NCBI RefSeq assembly: GCF_000173415.1
Contig: NZ_ABXW01000062.1
Location: forward strand, 62,001-126,000
Direction of reading: 5' to 3'
DNA: 64,000 nt
Source of the DNA: Providencia alcalifaciens DSM 30120
GTDB taxonomy: Bacteria > Pseudomonadota > Gammaproteobacteria > Enterobacterales > Enterobacteriaceae
Position 1 is the first letter of the stretch; each line of letters starts with the position of its first letter. Both the position numbers and the translations under genes were made by a program. The notes beneath the pieces are model-generated. The model was not told the origin of the DNA, did not search any database, and saw only the letters and a list, made by a program, of their open reading frames with translations. Positions 29,181-41,482 of the stretch are shown piece by piece.

Positions 29181-30983
29181 ATGATGACAGATCAGATAGC
29201 GCAAGCGAGTCGTAACCAGCCAGAATGGCAGACACAGGATCACATTAATGATCCTGTGCTTCTGGAACTGCGCAATCAATTTGGCCCGGATGCCTTTTCT
29301 GTTCAAGCGACCCGTACTGGCATGCCAGTGATTTGGGTGCGCCGTGAACAATTACTGGAAATTGTAGATTTCTTAAAGAAACTGCCTAAACCGTATGTGA
29401 TGTTATTCGACCTACACGGAGTCGATGAACGCCAGCGTATCCATCGCCAAGGTCTGCCTGAAGCAGATTTTAGTGTGTTCTACCACATCATATCTATTGA
29501 CCGAAATCGCGATATCATGTTGAAAGTGGCTCTTAACGAGAATGACTTAAACGTGCCGTCCGTGGTTTCTCTTTTCCCTAATGCTAACTGGCATGAACGT
29601 GAAGTTTGGGACATGTTCGGTATTACCTTCCAAGGTCACCCGAATCTGCGCCGCCTTCTAATGTCACCAAGCTGGGAAGGTCATCCACTGCGTAAAGATT
29701 ACCCAGCGCGTGCCACTGAATTCGACCCGTTTGTGCTAACTAAGCAGAAACAAGATCTGGAAATGGAAGCATTGACTTTCAAACCAGAAGAGTGGGGCAT
29801 GTCTCGAGGAAATGAAAACGAAGATTTCATGTTCCTTAACTTGGGTCCAAACCACCCATCTTCCCACGGTGCATTCCGTATTGTTCTGCAACTCGATGGT
29901 GAAGAAATTATTAACTGCGTGCCAGATATTGGGTATCACCATCGCGGCGCAGAAAAAATGGGTGAACGCCAATCATGGCATAGCTACATTCCTTACACAG
30001 ACCGTATCGAATATCTTGGCGGTTGTGTCAATGAGATGCCTTATATTTTAGCGGTTGAAAAACTGGCAGGTATTGAAGTACCGGATCGCGTAAAAACTAT
30101 CCGTGTCATGATGTCAGAACTTTTCCGTATCAATAGCCATCTGCTATATATCAGTACGTATATCCAAGACGTTGGTGCGATGACGCCAGTTTTCTTCGCG
30201 TTTACCGATAGACAAAAAGTGTACAACGTGATTGAAGCTATCACGGGCTTCCGTATGCATCCAGCATGGTTCCGTATTGGCGGTGTGGCTCATGATTTAC
30301 CTCGTGGCTGGGACAAACTGCTGCGCGAATTACTCGATTGGTTACCGAAGCGCCTAGAATCTTATGTTACCTCTGCATTGAAAAACTCCATCCTGAAAGG
30401 TCGTTCTGTTGGCGTAGCGTCTTATACCAAAGAAGAAGCGTTAGCGTGGGGCGTCACAGGGGCAGGTTTACGTGCAACAGGTGTAGATTTCGACGTGCGT
30501 AAATGGCGTCCATATTCTGGCTACGAAAACTTTGAATTTGACATCCCAATCGCTCACAACGGTGACTGCTATGACCGCGTGATGATCAAAGTGGAAGAGA
30601 TGCGCCAAAGTATCCGTATTCTTGAGCAGTGCTTGAAGAATATGCCAGAAGGTCCATTTAAAGCGGATCACCCACTGACTACGCCGCCACCAAAAGAGCG
30701 TACATTGCAGCATATCGAAACCCTGATTAACCACTTCTTACAAGTGTCGTGGGGGCCGGTGATGCCAGCGAACGAATCATTCCAGATGGTTGAAGCAACC
30801 AAAGGGATCAACAGCTACTACTTGACCAGTGACGGTAGCACCATGAGTTATCGTACACGAATTCGTACCCCGAGCTATGAGCACTTACAGCAAATTCCGG
30901 CGGTTATTCGAGGTAGCTTGGTGTCTGACTTGATTGTCTATCTGGGTAGTATTGATTTTGTAATGTCGGATGTGGATCGCTAA
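29181..30983 (+). CDS. nuoC: NADH-quinone oxidoreductase fused subunit C/D
   Basis: This 600-residue protein is the fused NuoCD found in E. coli and relatives. It joins the 30-kDa subunit (about residues 1-190, with the [17 protein letters not shown] and HPLRKDYP motifs) to the 49-kDa subunit (from about residue 210, [18 protein letters not shown]). The 49-kDa part forms much of the quinone pocket and shows [12 protein letters not shown] and the [18 protein letters not shown] terminus. ATGs at 29181 and 29184 are both possible starts. The gene is also called nuoCD. Confidence 0.97.
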   Translation: MMTDQIAQASRNQPEWQTQDHINDPVLLELRNQFGPDAFSVQATRTGMPVIWVRREQLLEIVDFLKKLPKPYVMLFDLHGVDERQRIHRQGLPEADFSVFYHIISIDRNRDIMLKVALNENDLNVPSVVSLFPNANWHEREVWDMFGITFQGHPNLRRLLMSPSWEGHPLRKDYPARATEFDPFVLTKQKQDLEMEALTFKPEEWGMSRGNENEDFMFLNLGPNHPSSHGAFRIVLQLDGEEIINCVPDIGYHHRGAEKMGERQSWHSYIPYTDRIEYLGGCVNEMPYILAVEKLAGIEVPDRVKTIRVMMSELFRINSHLLYISTYIQDVGAMTPVFFAFTDRQKVYNVIEAITGFRMHPAWFRIGGVAHDLPRGWDKLLRELLDWLPKRLESYVTSALKNSILKGRSVGVASYTKEEALAWGVTGAGLRATGVDFDVRKWRPYSGYENFEFDIPIAHNGDCYDRVMIKVEEMRQSIRILEQCLKNMPEGPFKADHPLTTPPPKERTLQHIETLINHFLQVSWGPVMPANESFQMVEATKGINSYYLTSDGSTMSYRTRIRTPSYEHLQQIPAVIRGSLVSDLIVYLGSIDFVMSDVDR

Positions 30984-30985
30984 CC

Positions 30986-31525
30986 ATGCATAATGAACAA
31001 AATAAACACGAGCAATTAGACGTTGTGAATGTCTTTGAACCGCAAGTGAACCACGGTTTTGTGTTAACTGAACACGAACGTGCGGAAATTGAAGGCGAAA
31101 AACATCACTACGAAGATGCACGCGCAGCGTCGATTGAAGCGCTGAAAATTGTGCAAAAGAACCGTGGCTGGGTTGAAGATGGCGCAATTCACGCTATCGC
31201 TGATGTTTTAGGTATCCCTGCAAGTGATGTTGAGGGGGTTGCGACATTCTATAGCCAAATTTTCCGCCAACCTGTTGGTCGCCATATTATTCGTTATTGC
31301 GACAGCGTTGTTTGCCATATTACCGGCTACCAAGGCTTAGAAGCTGAAATTATTAAACAGCTGAATATTCGCCCAGGACAAACAACGGCTGATGGTCGCT
31401 TTACGCTGCTACCAACCTGTTGCTTAGGCAATTGTGACAAAGGGCCTACGATGATGATCGATGAGGATACCCACAGTTACGTCCAGCCTGAAAATATTCA
31501 AAAGCTACTGGAGCAGTATCCATGA
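30986..31525 (+). CDS. nuoE: NADH-quinone oxidoreductase subunit E
   Basis: NuoE is the thioredoxin-fold 24-kDa subunit that binds the [2Fe-2S] cluster N1a in the NADH-dehydrogenase module. The 179-residue protein has the four ligands in [12 protein letters not shown] and [13 protein letters not shown]. It begins two bases after nuoCD and its stop overlaps the nuoF ATG by four bases, so the two subunits of this module are probably translationally coupled. Confidence 0.97.
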   Translation: MHNEQNKHEQLDVVNVFEPQVNHGFVLTEHERAEIEGEKHHYEDARAASIEALKIVQKNRGWVEDGAIHAIADVLGIPASDVEGVATFYSQIFRQPVGRHIIRYCDSVVCHITGYQGLEAEIIKQLNIRPGQTTADGRFTLLPTCCLGNCDKGPTMMIDEDTHSYVQPENIQKLLEQYP

Positions 31526-32880
31526 CAAATTCTGTTAATCCAGTGATCCGAACTGCAGAAACTCATCCACTAACTTGGCGCCTGCGTGATGACGCGCAGC
31601 CAGTCTGGTTAGATGAGTATCGCAGTAAAAACGGATACAAAGGTCTTGAGCGTGCACTTAAAGGCATGGCACCGGATGAAGTTGTTAATCTCGTTAAAGA
31701 CGCGGGTCTGAAAGGACGCGGTGGTGCGGGATTCTCAACGGGTCTGAAATGGAGCCTGATGCCAAAAGACGAAAACATGAAACTGCGTTATTTCTTATGT
31801 AATGCGGATGAAATGGAGCCGGGCACCTATAAAGACCGCCTACTGATGGAGCAACTTCCTCACCTTTTAGTTGAAGGGATGATTACTGGCGCATATGCAC
31901 TTAAAGCATATCGCGGTTACATCTTCCTACGTGGTGAATATGTGGAAGCGGCAAGAAATTTACGTCGCGCCATCGAAGAAGCAAAAGCAGCGGGTCTGTT
32001 AGGTAAAAATATTCTTGGTTCAGGTTTTGATTTTGAGCTGTTTGTGCACACGGGCGCAGGTCGTTATATCTGTGGTGAAGAAACCGCACTGATTAACTCA
32101 TTAGAAGGTCGCCGCGCAAACCCACGCTCTAAACCACCATTCCCTGCGAGTTCTGGGGCTTGGGGTAAACCGACTTGCGTGAATAACGTGGAAACCATCT
32201 GTAACGTTCCTGCGATTTTAGAGCACGGTGACCAGTGGTATATCAATTTAAGTGCTGGTAAGAGTAAAGATGCAGGCACTAAGCTGATGGGCTTCTCAGG
32301 TCGTGTGAAAAATCCAGGTTTATGGGAATTGCCATTTGGTACGACAGCGCGTGAAGTTTTAGAAGACTACGCGGGCGGTATGCGCGATGGATTAAAACTC
32401 AAAGCATGGCAACCGGGTGGTGCAGGAACTGACTTCCTGACCAATGATCACCTCGATTTACCGATGGATTTCGAAAATATTGCAAAAGCGGGCAGCCGTT
32501 TAGGGACTGCACTGGCAATGGCAGTGGATAACGAAATCAATATGGTTTCTTTAGTGCGTAACTTAGAAACCTTTTTCGCACGTGAATCCTGTGGTTGGTG
32601 TACGCCATGCCGTGATGGTTTGCCATGGAGCGTGAAAATTTTACAAGCACTGGAAAAAGGCGAAGGTCAAGAAGGGGATATCGAAACTCTTGAGCAACTT
32701 TGCCGTTTCTTAGGTCCAGGTAAAACGTTCTGTGCACACGCACCGGGTGCGGTTGAGCCATTACAAAGCGCCATCAAATATTTCCGTGGAGAGTTCGAAG
32801 CGGGTATCTCGAAAAAAGATCTGCGTAACATCGTGCAGATTGCCGGGATCCAACCAAACCTGCTGAAGCAGCGTTGGTAA
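31522..32880 (+). CDS. nuoF: NADH-quinone oxidoreductase subunit F
   Basis: NuoF binds NADH, FMN and the [4Fe-4S] cluster N3 and is the electron entry point of complex I. The 452-residue protein shows the NADH site [16 protein letters not shown], the FMN-binding segments [15 protein letters not shown] and [19 protein letters not shown], and the N3 ligands in [12 protein letters not shown] plus a later Cys in [10 protein letters not shown]. It overlaps nuoE by four bases; nuoG follows after a 97-base gap. Confidence 0.98.
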   Translation: MTNSVNPVIRTAETHPLTWRLRDDAQPVWLDEYRSKNGYKGLERALKGMAPDEVVNLVKDAGLKGRGGAGFSTGLKWSLMPKDENMKLRYFLCNADEMEPGTYKDRLLMEQLPHLLVEGMITGAYALKAYRGYIFLRGEYVEAARNLRRAIEEAKAAGLLGKNILGSGFDFELFVHTGAGRYICGEETALINSLEGRRANPRSKPPFPASSGAWGKPTCVNNVETICNVPAILEHGDQWYINLSAGKSKDAGTKLMGFSGRVKNPGLWELPFGTTAREVLEDYAGGMRDGLKLKAWQPGGAGTDFLTNDHLDLPMDFENIAKAGSRLGTALAMAVDNEINMVSLVRNLETFFARESCGWCTPCRDGLPWSVKILQALEKGEGQEGDIETLEQLCRFLGPGKTFCAHAPGAVEPLQSAIKYFRGEFEAGISKKDLRNIVQIAGIQPNLLKQRW

Positions 32881-32977
32881 GCATTTAGCGATTGAGCAAC
32901 CGCTAAACGAATTTTTAACGAAGAACGTATTTATGTTTAACGCCTGCTAACGCGGGCCTTTGGGAAGCATGCTGACT

Positions 32978-35701
32978 ATGGCTACGATATATGTAGACGG
33001 CAAAGAATATGACGTAAACGGGTCAGAAAACCTGTTACAAGCCTGCTTATCGTTGGGGCTAGATATTCCTTATTTTTGCTGGCATCCGGCGCTGGGAAGC
33101 GTTGGCGCTTGCCGCCAGTGTGCGGTGAAGCAGTATCAAAACGCAGATGACACTCGTGGTCGCCTCGTAATGTCTTGTATGACACCGGCAACGGAAGGCA
33201 CTTACATCTCAATCGATGATGAAGAAGCCAAACAATTCCGTGAAAGTGTTGTTGAATGGCTAATGACCAACCACCCACACGACTGCCCAGTCTGTGAGGA
33301 AGGGGGTAACTGCCACTTACAAGATATGACGGTCATGACTGGTCATACGATGCGTAAGTATCGTTTTACTAAGCGTACACACGTTAACCAAGATCTTGGT
33401 CCTTTCATTAGTCATGAAATGAACCGCTGTATCGCGTGTTACCGCTGTGTTCGTTATTACAAAGATTATGCGGATGGCACTGATTTAGGTGTGTATGGGG
33501 CGCATAACTATGTCTATTTTGGTCGTACTGAAGACGGTACGCTGGAAAGCGAGTTTTCTGGCAACCTCGTCGAAGTGTGTCCAACAGGGGTATTCACCGA
33601 CAAAACTCACTCAGAACGCTACAACCGTAAATGGGATATGCAATTTGCACCGGGTATCTGCCAACAATGCAGTATCGGTTGTAATACCAGCCCAGGTGAG
33701 CGTTATGGTGAACTACGCCGTATTGAAAACCGCTATAACGGTTCAGTAAACCATTACTTCCTGTGTGACCGCGGTCGCTTTGGTTATGGTTATGTAAACC
33801 GCAAAGACCGTCCTCGCCAAGCACTATTCACTAAAGATGGCGTGCAGCAAGTGATTTCAGCAATTGAAGCGATGCAAAGCGGTGCGCAGATTATCAATCA
33901 AGCGAAAAAAGTGATTGGTATCGGGTCTCCGCGTGCGAGCGTTGAAAGTAACTATGCTCTGCGTGCGCTGGTTGGTGCGGAAAACTTCTATTCGGGCATT
34001 TCTGCGGACGAGCAACGTCGCTTATCGTTGATGCAAAATATCCTGCAAAATGGTGGCATCTACACCCCAACACTGCGTGAAATCGAAGGTTATGATGCGG
34101 TGTTAGTGCTGGGTGAAGATTTAACCCAGACGGGTGCGCGTATGGCGCTGTCTGTTCGCCAAGCCGTGAAGGGCAAAGCCCGTGAAATGGCAGCGGCACA
34201 GAAAGTCGCTGACTGGCAAATCGCAGCGATTCAAAACATTGGTCAACACGCCAAGTATCCACTGTTTATCACCAACGTGGATGACACGCGTTTAGATGAT
34301 GTCGCGGCATACAATTACCGTGCGCCAGTGGCTGACCAAGCGCGTTTCGGTTTTGCGATTGCTAACCTGATCAACGGTGACGCACCAGCGGTGAATGATT
34401 TACCGGCTGATGTGAAAGCGAAAGTAGAAACTGTGGCTCAGGCCTTAGCAGGTGCGAAAAAGCCTCTGATTATCAGTGGTAGCCATAGCGCTAGTGATGC
34501 GATGATTAAAGCCGCAGCGAACGTGGCATTTGCGCTGAAAGCGAAAGGTGCAAACGTCGGTCTGTCTTATGTCGCATCTCATGCAAATAGCTTTGGTCTG
34601 GCGATGATGAACGCACTGCCGTTAGAAAACGCCTTTGCTCGCATTGAAGCCAAAGAAGCCGATGTTGCGATTGTGATGGAAAATGACCTTTACCGTCATA
34701 GCACCGTGGATACCGTCAATAGCGCATTAGCGAAATTGAAACACCTAATTGTGGCAGACCACCAGCACACTGACATTATGGATAAAGCGACATTAGTGCT
34801 GCCAGCAGCCAGTTTTGCTGAAGCAGATGGTACGCTTATCAACCAAGAAGGTCGTGCTCAACGTTTCTTCCAAGTGTTTGACCCAACTTACTACGATAAC
34901 AGCATTGTGATGAACGAAAGCTGGCGTTGGATGCATTCACTGCAAACTGAAGCGCAGCAACGTGATGCGGATTGGTCGCAATTAGATCACGTTATTGAAG
35001 AGTGTGTGGCTGCACTGCCGCAATTTGCAGGTATCAGAGATACCGCACCAAAAGCCTCTTTCCGCATTCGTGGACAGAAATTGGCGCGTGAACCGCATCG
35101 TTACAGCGGTCGTACGGCAATGCTGGCGGACAAATCGGTTCATGAACCGCGTCAACCGCAAGATATCGACTCACCATTTGCGTTCTCAATGGAAGGGAAT
35201 AACCAACCGAAAGCACCACGTCAGCAAATTCCATTTGCATGGGCACCGGGCTGGAACTCACCACAAGCATGGAACAAGTTCCAAGCGGAAGTGGGTGGAC
35301 ACCTGTTATTTGGTGACCCAGGCGTGCGTTTATTCAATTCCAAAGACAGTAAATTGGCTTACTTCACTGAGATCCCAGCAGCTTACCAAGGCGGTGAATC
35401 TCAATGGGTCGTTGCACCTTACTATCATCTATTTGGCAGTGATGAAACATCACAACGAGCCGATGTGATTCAGCAACGTATGCCAGAGCCTTATATCATG
35501 TTGAATGCACAAGATGCGGCGACACTGGGCTTAAATGCAGGCGTAAAAGCCGAGTTTAGCCATGCAGGTCAAACGTTTAATCTGCCAGTACGCATCAGCC
35601 AGCACCTTGCAGTGGGTCAAATCGGTTTACCTCTTGGTATGCCGGGAATTGCACCTGTCATGGCTGGCGTGTCAGTGAATAATCTGCGGAGGGGCGCATG
35701 A
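32978..35701 (+). CDS. nuoG: NADH-quinone oxidoreductase subunit G
   Basis: NuoG is the 75-kDa subunit carrying clusters N1b, N4, N5 and the extra N7, within a molybdopterin-oxidoreductase-like fold. The 907-residue product has N1b ligands in [19 protein letters not shown], the His/Cys N5 site [18 protein letters not shown], the N4 cysteines in [12 protein letters not shown], and the N7 cysteines in CQQCSIGCN, which are typical of the enterobacterial protein. The start at 32978 (MATIYVDGK) matches E. coli; an ATG three codons upstream (32969) is equally open. The stop overlaps the nuoH start. Confidence 0.96.
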   Translation: MATIYVDGKEYDVNGSENLLQACLSLGLDIPYFCWHPALGSVGACRQCAVKQYQNADDTRGRLVMSCMTPATEGTYISIDDEEAKQFRESVVEWLMTNHPHDCPVCEEGGNCHLQDMTVMTGHTMRKYRFTKRTHVNQDLGPFISHEMNRCIACYRCVRYYKDYADGTDLGVYGAHNYVYFGRTEDGTLESEFSGNLVEVCPTGVFTDKTHSERYNRKWDMQFAPGICQQCSIGCNTSPGERYGELRRIENRYNGSVNHYFLCDRGRFGYGYVNRKDRPRQALFTKDGVQQVISAIEAMQSGAQIINQAKKVIGIGSPRASVESNYALRALVGAENFYSGISADEQRRLSLMQNILQNGGIYTPTLREIEGYDAVLVLGEDLTQTGARMALSVRQAVKGKAREMAAAQKVADWQIAAIQNIGQHAKYPLFITNVDDTRLDDVAAYNYRAPVADQARFGFAIANLINGDAPAVNDLPADVKAKVETVAQALAGAKKPLIISGSHSASDAMIKAAANVAFALKAKGANVGLSYVASHANSFGLAMMNALPLENAFARIEAKEADVAIVMENDLYRHSTVDTVNSALAKLKHLIVADHQHTDIMDKATLVLPAASFAEADGTLINQEGRAQRFFQVFDPTYYDNSIVMNESWRWMHSLQTEAQQRDADWSQLDHVIEECVAALPQFAGIRDTAPKASFRIRGQKLAREPHRYSGRTAMLADKSVHEPRQPQDIDSPFAFSMEGNNQPKAPRQQIPFAWAPGWNSPQAWNKFQAEVGGHLLFGDPGVRLFNSKDSKLAYFTEIPAAYQGGESQWVVAPYYHLFGSDETSQRADVIQQRMPEPYIMLNAQDAATLGLNAGVKAEFSHAGQTFNLPVRISQHLAVGQIGLPLGMPGIAPVMAGVSVNNLRRGA

Positions 35702-36678
35702 TGGATTGGATTTCTCCGGCGGTGATGGAAGTCCTGATTTCCATCCTTAAATCAGTTGTTATCTTGCTGGTTGTTGTGACCTGCGGGGCATACATGAGTC
35801 TCGGCGAACGCCGTATTCTCGGTTTGTTCCAAAACCGTTACGGTCCTAACCGTGTTGGCCCATTTGGTATGGGTCAGCTGATTGCCGACATGTTCAAAAT
35901 GCTGTTTAAAGAAGACTGGATCCCAGAGTTTGCGGATAAGAAAATCTTTACGCTGGCGCCAGTTATTGCATTTTGTTCACTGTTTTTAGCATTTGCGATT
36001 GTGCCAGTCAGCCCGACTTGGCATGTTGCGGATCTGAACATCGGAATTTTATTCTTCCTGATGATGGCAGGTCTGGCTGTTTACGCGGTGCTATTTGCAG
36101 GTTGGTCAAGTAACAACAAATACTCATTATTGGGTGCGATGCGTGCATCCGCTCAAACCGTCAGCTATGAAGTGTTCTTAGGATTGTCATTGATGGGTGT
36201 CGTCGCGCAAGCGGGTTCATTCAACTTAATTGACATCGTGAACTCCCAAGCGGGCATGTGGAACGTTATCCCACAATTCTTTGGCTTCATTACGTTTGCG
36301 ATTGCGGGTGTTGCGGTGTGTCACCGTCACCCATTTGACCAACCCGAAGCGGAACAAGAAATTGCCGACGGTTATCACGTTGAATATTCCGGTATGAAAT
36401 TCGGTCTGTTCTTCGTGGGTGAATATATCGGTATCGTGACAGTGTCTGCTCTGATTGTGACACTGTTCTTTGGCGGTTGGCATGGTCCATTCTTGCCTGC
36501 TTTCCTGTGGTTTGCGATTAAAACAGCATTCTTCATGATGATGTTCATCTTGATCCGTGCGTCTTTACCGCGTCCACGTTATGACCAAGTCATGTCTTTC
36601 GGTTGGAAAATTTGTCTGCCGTTGACACTGCTTAACCTGCTGGGTACCGCAGCAGTGATTTTATACAACGCTCAGTAA
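35698..36678 (+). CDS. nuoH: NADH-quinone oxidoreductase subunit H
   Basis: NuoH is the membrane subunit that joins the peripheral arm to the proton-pumping arm and helps form the quinone chamber. The 326-residue product is polytopic and has the conserved loops [39 protein letters not shown] and [15 protein letters not shown], and the [15 protein letters not shown] segment. Its ATG lies inside the last codons of nuoG (ATGA overlap). Confidence 0.98.
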   Translation: MMDWISPAVMEVLISILKSVVILLVVVTCGAYMSLGERRILGLFQNRYGPNRVGPFGMGQLIADMFKMLFKEDWIPEFADKKIFTLAPVIAFCSLFLAFAIVPVSPTWHVADLNIGILFFLMMAGLAVYAVLFAGWSSNNKYSLLGAMRASAQTVSYEVFLGLSLMGVVAQAGSFNLIDIVNSQAGMWNVIPQFFGFITFAIAGVAVCHRHPFDQPEAEQEIADGYHVEYSGMKFGLFFVGEYIGIVTVSALIVTLFFGGWHGPFLPAFLWFAIKTAFFMMMFILIRASLPRPRYDQVMSFGWKICLPLTLLNLLGTAAVILYNAQ

Positions 36679-36692
36679 GGGGTGATTGAACC

Positions 36693-37235
36693 ATGACATT
36701 AAAAGAGTTATTGGTCGGTTTCGCCACCCAAGTACGCAGTATTTGGATGGTGGGTCTACATGCGTTCGATAAACGGGAAACGCAGATGTACCCAGAAGAG
36801 CCGGTTTATCTGCCACCCCGTTACCGTGGACGCATCGTGCTAACGCGCGATCCTGACGGTGAAGAGCGTTGTGTTGCGTGTAACTTATGTGCGGTGGCTT
36901 GCCCTGTGGGATGTATCTCACTGCAAAAAGCGGAACATGAAGATGGACGCTGGTATCCAGAATTTTTCCGCGTGAACTTCTCTCGCTGTATTTTCTGTGG
37001 TCTGTGTGAAGAGGCTTGCCCAACGACGGCAATCCAATTAACGCCAGACTTTGAAATGGCAGATTGGCGTCGTCAGGATCTGGTTTATGAAAAGAATGAC
37101 CTGCTGATTTCGGGTCCGGGTAAATATCCTGATTATAACTTTTACCGTAAATCAGGTATGGCGATTGCAGGTAAAGATAAAGGTGAAGCGGATAACGAAG
37201 CCAAACCAATCAACGTCAAAGACCTGTTGCCGTAA
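36693..37235 (+). CDS. nuoI: NADH-quinone oxidoreductase subunit I
   Basis: NuoI is the 8Fe ferredoxin-like subunit with clusters N6a and N6b that passes electrons to N2. The 180-residue protein contains the two CxxCxxCxxxCP motifs, [12 protein letters not shown] and [12 protein letters not shown], about residues 60-105. The N-terminal amphipathic helix that rests on the membrane precedes them. It lies between nuoH and nuoJ with short spacers. Confidence 0.98.
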   Translation: MTLKELLVGFATQVRSIWMVGLHAFDKRETQMYPEEPVYLPPRYRGRIVLTRDPDGEERCVACNLCAVACPVGCISLQKAEHEDGRWYPEFFRVNFSRCIFCGLCEEACPTTAIQLTPDFEMADWRRQDLVYEKNDLLISGPGKYPDYNFYRKSGMAIAGKDKGEADNEAKPINVKDLLP

Positions 37236-37247
37236 GGAGCGATATTC

Positions 37248-37793
37248 ATGGAATTTACTTTTTATATCGCCGGTCTGGTTGCTGTTTTAGCAACTTTGAG
37301 GGTGATAACCAATACCAATCCAGTGCATGCGCTACTGTATCTGGTGGTTTCTCTGCTGGCACTGTCAATGGTGTTCTTCTCGCTAGGCGCGTATTTCGCG
37401 GGTGCGTTGGAGATTATCGTTTACGCAGGCGCCATTATGGTTTTGTTTGTTTTCGTGGTGATGATGTTGAACTTAGGGCGCTCTGTACAAGAGCAAGAGC
37501 GCGCTTGGTTAACACCGAAAACGTGGATAGGTCCCGCAGTGCTATCTGCCGTTTTACTGGGCATTTTAGTTTACGGGATCACTAGCCTTTCTCACCAAGA
37601 TAAAACGGAAGGTGCAATTATCACGGCGAAAGAAGTGGGTATCAGTTTGTTTGGTCCTTACGTCTTAGCGGTTGAATTGGCATCGTTATTGTTACTCGCA
37701 GGTTTGGTTGTTGCATTCCATGTGGGTCGTGACCGTTCAGAAAACAGTGCTGATCTTGTCAGCAACAGCCGTAATGCGGGGGAGAAACAATGA
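37248..37793 (+). CDS. nuoJ: NADH-quinone oxidoreductase subunit J
   Basis: NuoJ is a five-helix membrane subunit near the start of the proton-pumping arm. The 181-residue product has the conserved third helix [23 protein letters not shown], known in other species for the pi-bulge involved in coupling. The C-terminal tail is charged and variable. The stop overlaps the nuoK ATG by four bases. Confidence 0.97.
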   Translation: MEFTFYIAGLVAVLATLRVITNTNPVHALLYLVVSLLALSMVFFSLGAYFAGALEIIVYAGAIMVLFVFVVMMLNLGRSVQEQERAWLTPKTWIGPAVLSAVLLGILVYGITSLSHQDKTEGAIITAKEVGISLFGPYVLAVELASLLLLAGLVVAFHVGRDRSENSADLVSNSRNAGEKQ

Positions 37794-38092
37794 TACCTCT
37801 TCAACATGGTCTGATTTTAGCGGCAATTATTTTCGTAATGGGACTTAGCTGCCTCGTTATTCGCCGCAACCTGCTTTTCATGCTGATCGGACTGGAAATC
37901 ATGGTGAACGCAACGGCATTAGCCTTTGTGGTCGCGGGCAGTTTTTGGGGGCAACCAGATGGTCAGATTATGTATATTCTGGCAATCACTCTGGCGGCAG
38001 CGGAGGCGAGTATTGGATTGGCGTTGTTACTGCAACTCCATCGTCATCGTCAAAACCTGAACATTGATAAAGTCAGTGAGATGCGCGAATGA
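37790..38092 (+). CDS. nuoK: NADH-quinone oxidoreductase subunit K
   Basis: NuoK is a three-helix subunit related to MrpC-type antiporter subunits. The 100-residue product has both conserved membrane glutamates, in [15 protein letters not shown] and in [13 protein letters not shown], which are needed for coupling in E. coli. It overlaps nuoJ upstream and nuoL downstream, each by four bases. Confidence 0.97.
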   Translation: MIPLQHGLILAAIIFVMGLSCLVIRRNLLFMLIGLEIMVNATALAFVVAGSFWGQPDGQIMYILAITLAAAEASIGLALLLQLHRHRQNLNIDKVSEMRE

Positions 38093-39930
38093 ACTTACTC
38101 TATTTAACGATTCTGTTCCCGCTGTTAGGGTCTGTGCTTCTCGCATTTTCCCGCGGTCGTTGGTCAGAAAATGTATCCGCGATTATCGGCGCAGGCTCAG
38201 TGGGTCTCGCCGCTCTAGTTGCATTTTATGCTGGTTCTGAGTTTCTAACTCATGAAGCTGGGTATGTTTATCCACAAATGTTATGGACTTGGATGTCTGT
38301 GGGTAATTTCACTATCCCATTTAGCTTATCCCTCGATGGTCTTTCTTTGACCATGTTAGGTGTGGTAACGGGTGTGGGCTTCCTTATTCATGTGTATGCC
38401 TCTTGGTATATGCGTGGCGAGGAAGGTTACTCACGTTTCTTCACTTACACTAACCTGTTTATCGCGAGCATGGTGGTATTAGTGCTGGCCGATAACATGA
38501 TGCTGATGTATCTCGGTTGGGAAGGGGTAGGGCTGTGCAGTTATCTGTTGATTGGTTTCTATTACACCAACCCAGAAAATGGCAAAGCAGCGATGAAAGC
38601 CTTCTTCGTGACCCGTATCGGTGATGTGTTCTTGGCAATCGGCATGTTTATCCTGTACAACGAACTGGGCACATTAAACTTCAGCGAAATGGCGCAACGT
38701 GCAACTCAGCTGTCACCAGAAGGCTTATCCATGCTGAACTGGGCAACGCTGATGTTACTGGGTGGTGCTGTGGGTAAATCGGCTCAGTTACCATTACAAA
38801 CATGGTTAGCCGATGCAATGGCAGGTCCAACACCGGTTTCTGCATTAATCCACGCCGCAACCATGGTAACAGCAGGTGTGTACTTAATCGCACGTACTCA
38901 TGGGTTATTCCTGTTAACGCCAGACATTCTGCATTTAGTGGGTGTCATAGGCGCAGTAACGTTACTGTTTGCAGGCTTTGCTGCACTGGTACAAACGGAT
39001 ATCAAACGTGTTCTTGCTTACTCCACCATGAGCCAGATTGGTTACATGTTCTTGGCGCTGGGTGTTCAAGCATGGGATGCGGCAATTTTCCACTTAATGA
39101 CACACGCCTTCTTCAAAGCGTTACTGTTCCTGTCCGCAGGTTCGGTGATCATCGCGTGTCACCACGAGCAAAACATCTTCAAGATGGGTGGGCTGCGTAA
39201 GCAAATTCCATTCGTTTATATTGTAATGTTAATCGGTGGTAGTGCATTGGCAGCGTTGCCGCTGTTTACCTCTGGTTTCTACAGTAAAGATGCCATCTTG
39301 TGGGGCGCGAAAGTGGATGGACAAACTGTGCTGTTATGGGCAGGTATCATCGGTGCTCTGATGACCGCTATTTATACCTTCCGTATGATTTTCATCGTGT
39401 TTCATGGTGAAGCAAAAATCAAAGCGCATAAAGTTAAAGGCATCACTCACACCGTACCACTGGCTATTTTGGCTATCCTCGCGACCTTTGTGGGTGCGAT
39501 GATCCATCAGCCATTAGAGGGCGTTTTCCCTGCAAAACCAATGGAAGCTGGAGACGGTAAACTGTTTATCGAAGCTATCTCGGGTGGTTTTGCTATCGCT
39601 GGTCTGTTGATTGCGACGTTCCTCTACCTGTTTAGACGTTCTATCGTTGATGCGATTGCTAAGACAGCGATTGGTCGTTTCTTCTCTACGTGGTGGTATC
39701 ACGCATGGGGCTTCGACTGGCTGTATGACGTTATCTTTGTGAAACCATTCAAAGGTATCGCATGGTTGCTCGAAAGCGATCCGATTAACTCACTGATGAA
39801 TATCCCTGCACATCTTTCACGTTGGGCAAATAAAGGGCTAGCAGTGAGTGAAAACGGTCAGATCCGTTGGTATGTTGCCTCTCTGGGGCTGGGTGCAGTG
39901 CTGATTCTTGCTCTGCTGCTTTTGGTTTAA
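38089..39930 (+). CDS. nuoL: NADH-quinone oxidoreductase subunit L
   Basis: NuoL is the distal antiporter-like proton-pumping subunit with the long lateral helix. The 613-residue product matches E. coli in length. It has the essential Glu in [17 protein letters not shown], the Lys in [19 protein letters not shown], and the [17 protein letters not shown] and [14 protein letters not shown] segments. The C-terminal lateral helix and last transmembrane helix ([10 protein letters not shown]) are present. Confidence 0.98.
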   Translation: MNLLYLTILFPLLGSVLLAFSRGRWSENVSAIIGAGSVGLAALVAFYAGSEFLTHEAGYVYPQMLWTWMSVGNFTIPFSLSLDGLSLTMLGVVTGVGFLIHVYASWYMRGEEGYSRFFTYTNLFIASMVVLVLADNMMLMYLGWEGVGLCSYLLIGFYYTNPENGKAAMKAFFVTRIGDVFLAIGMFILYNELGTLNFSEMAQRATQLSPEGLSMLNWATLMLLGGAVGKSAQLPLQTWLADAMAGPTPVSALIHAATMVTAGVYLIARTHGLFLLTPDILHLVGVIGAVTLLFAGFAALVQTDIKRVLAYSTMSQIGYMFLALGVQAWDAAIFHLMTHAFFKALLFLSAGSVIIACHHEQNIFKMGGLRKQIPFVYIVMLIGGSALAALPLFTSGFYSKDAILWGAKVDGQTVLLWAGIIGALMTAIYTFRMIFIVFHGEAKIKAHKVKGITHTVPLAILAILATFVGAMIHQPLEGVFPAKPMEAGDGKLFIEAISGGFAIAGLLIATFLYLFRRSIVDAIAKTAIGRFFSTWWYHAWGFDWLYDVIFVKPFKGIAWLLESDPINSLMNIPAHLSRWANKGLAVSENGQIRWYVASLGLGAVLILALLLLV

Positions 39931-39949
39931 TTAAGGGACACATTGCGCC

Positions 39950-41473
39950 ATGCAATTATATTGGCTAATACTTATTCCCTTTATCGGTGCCCTGCTAAGC
40001 TGGCAGGCTGACCGATTCAGTCACCGCGCACCTCGTTGGGTTGCGCTGGGGACAATGGGAACGACGCTGATCCTCGCAGTACTATTTTGGCTGCAAGGGG
40101 ACTATTCGCTGGTAAACCCACAAGGTATTCCAGAGTGGCAGAATACATACTCAACTGAGTGGATCCCTGCGCTGGGTATCAACTTCTCGCTAGCGGTTGA
40201 TGGGTTATCTCTACTAATGGTGGTATTAACGGCCATTATGGGAGCGTTCTCCATCCTCAGTTCGTGGAGCGAACAGCAAGAAAACCAAGGTGCTTATCAC
40301 TTTAACCTGCTATGGATTATTGCGGGTGTGATGGGGATCTTTACTGCGGTTGACCTGTTCTTATTCTTCTTCTTCTGGGAGATGATGCTGATTCCGATGT
40401 ACTTCCTGATTGCGAATTGGGGACACAAAGGTTCAGGTAACCGTCAGCATGTGAATGCCGCGACAAAATTCTTTATCTATACACAAGTCAGCGGTTTAAT
40501 CATGCTGGTGTCGATTATTGGCTTAGTTATCGTTCACTTTATTGAGTCCGGTGAGCTGACATTCGACTATAACTTGTTACTGGGTACGGAAAGCGCGCTG
40601 TCTGGAACGACTAGCTTCTTACTGATGCTGGGCTTCTTTATTGCTTTCGCCGTCAAAATGCCATTAGTGCCATTCCATGGGTGGATGGCAGATACCCAAG
40701 AACAATCGCCAACTGCGGGTTCCGTGGATATCTCCGGTATCATGCTGAAAACAGCGGCATATGGCTTATTACGCTTTACGTTACCTCTGTTCCCAGAAGC
40801 GTCACTGCAATTTACACCTGTGGCGATGACACTGGGTGTTATCAGTATCTTCTACGGTGCATGGTTAGCGTTTAAACAGACAGATATTAAGCGTTTAGCG
40901 GCGTACAGTAGCTTATCTCATATGGGATTTGTCACTGTGGCTATCTACGCAGGATCAACGCTGGCGTATCAAGGCGCTGTGGTCCAAATGATCACAAACG
41001 GTCTGTCCGGTGCAGCGCTGATTATTATCAGTGGTCAGCTTTACGAGCGTACTCAAACGCGTGATATGCGCATGATGGGTGGGTTATGGAAGCGCATCAA
41101 ATGGTTACCGGGTTTATCCTTGTTCTTTGCAGCAGCAACGTTAGGTATGCCAGGCACTGGTAACTTTATCGGTGAATTCATGATCTTCTTCGGTAGCTTC
41201 AGCCAATTCACATTAGTGACCTGCATTATGGTATTTGGTGTGGTGTTTGCCTCTATCTATGCACTATGGATGATGCAGCAGACTTACTACGGAACGCCGA
41301 AATCAGACACTGAACTGAAAGGGCTAACCGCCCGTGAGTTTGGTGTTCTACTGGTTCTGGCGGCTTTATTGGTTATCATTGGTTTCTACCCTCAGCCTAT
41401 CTTGGATACATCAGCGGGCTCGATGGAAACACTGCATAACCTGTATTCTGCTTCACTTTCAACACAAGGGTAG
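39950..41473 (+). CDS. nuoM: NADH-quinone oxidoreductase subunit M
   Basis: NuoM is the second antiporter-like pump subunit. The 507-residue product has the conserved Glu in FFWEMMLIPMYFLIANWG, the Lys in AFAVKMPLVPFHGWMADTQEQ, and the AYSSLSHMGFVTVAIYAG segment. It lies between nuoL and nuoN with spacers of 19 and 9 bases. Confidence 0.98.
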   Translation: MQLYWLILIPFIGALLSWQADRFSHRAPRWVALGTMGTTLILAVLFWLQGDYSLVNPQGIPEWQNTYSTEWIPALGINFSLAVDGLSLLMVVLTAIMGAFSILSSWSEQQENQGAYHFNLLWIIAGVMGIFTAVDLFLFFFFWEMMLIPMYFLIANWGHKGSGNRQHVNAATKFFIYTQVSGLIMLVSIIGLVIVHFIESGELTFDYNLLLGTESALSGTTSFLLMLGFFIAFAVKMPLVPFHGWMADTQEQSPTAGSVDISGIMLKTAAYGLLRFTLPLFPEASLQFTPVAMTLGVISIFYGAWLAFKQTDIKRLAAYSSLSHMGFVTVAIYAGSTLAYQGAVVQMITNGLSGAALIIISGQLYERTQTRDMRMMGGLWKRIKWLPGLSLFFAAATLGMPGTGNFIGEFMIFFGSFSQFTLVTCIMVFGVVFASIYALWMMQQTYYGTPKSDTELKGLTAREFGVLLVLAALLVIIGFYPQPILDTSAGSMETLHNLYSASLSTQG

Positions 41474-41482
41474 TAATTCGCC

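Noticed and set aside
34995-35468. Alternative-frame reading of 157 residues within nuoG
   Set aside because: Overlaps the 3' part of nuoG in another frame; His/Arg-rich and without a start signal.
36661-37209. Antisense frame of about 180 residues over nuoI
   Set aside because: nuoI with both ferredoxin motifs explains this region completely.
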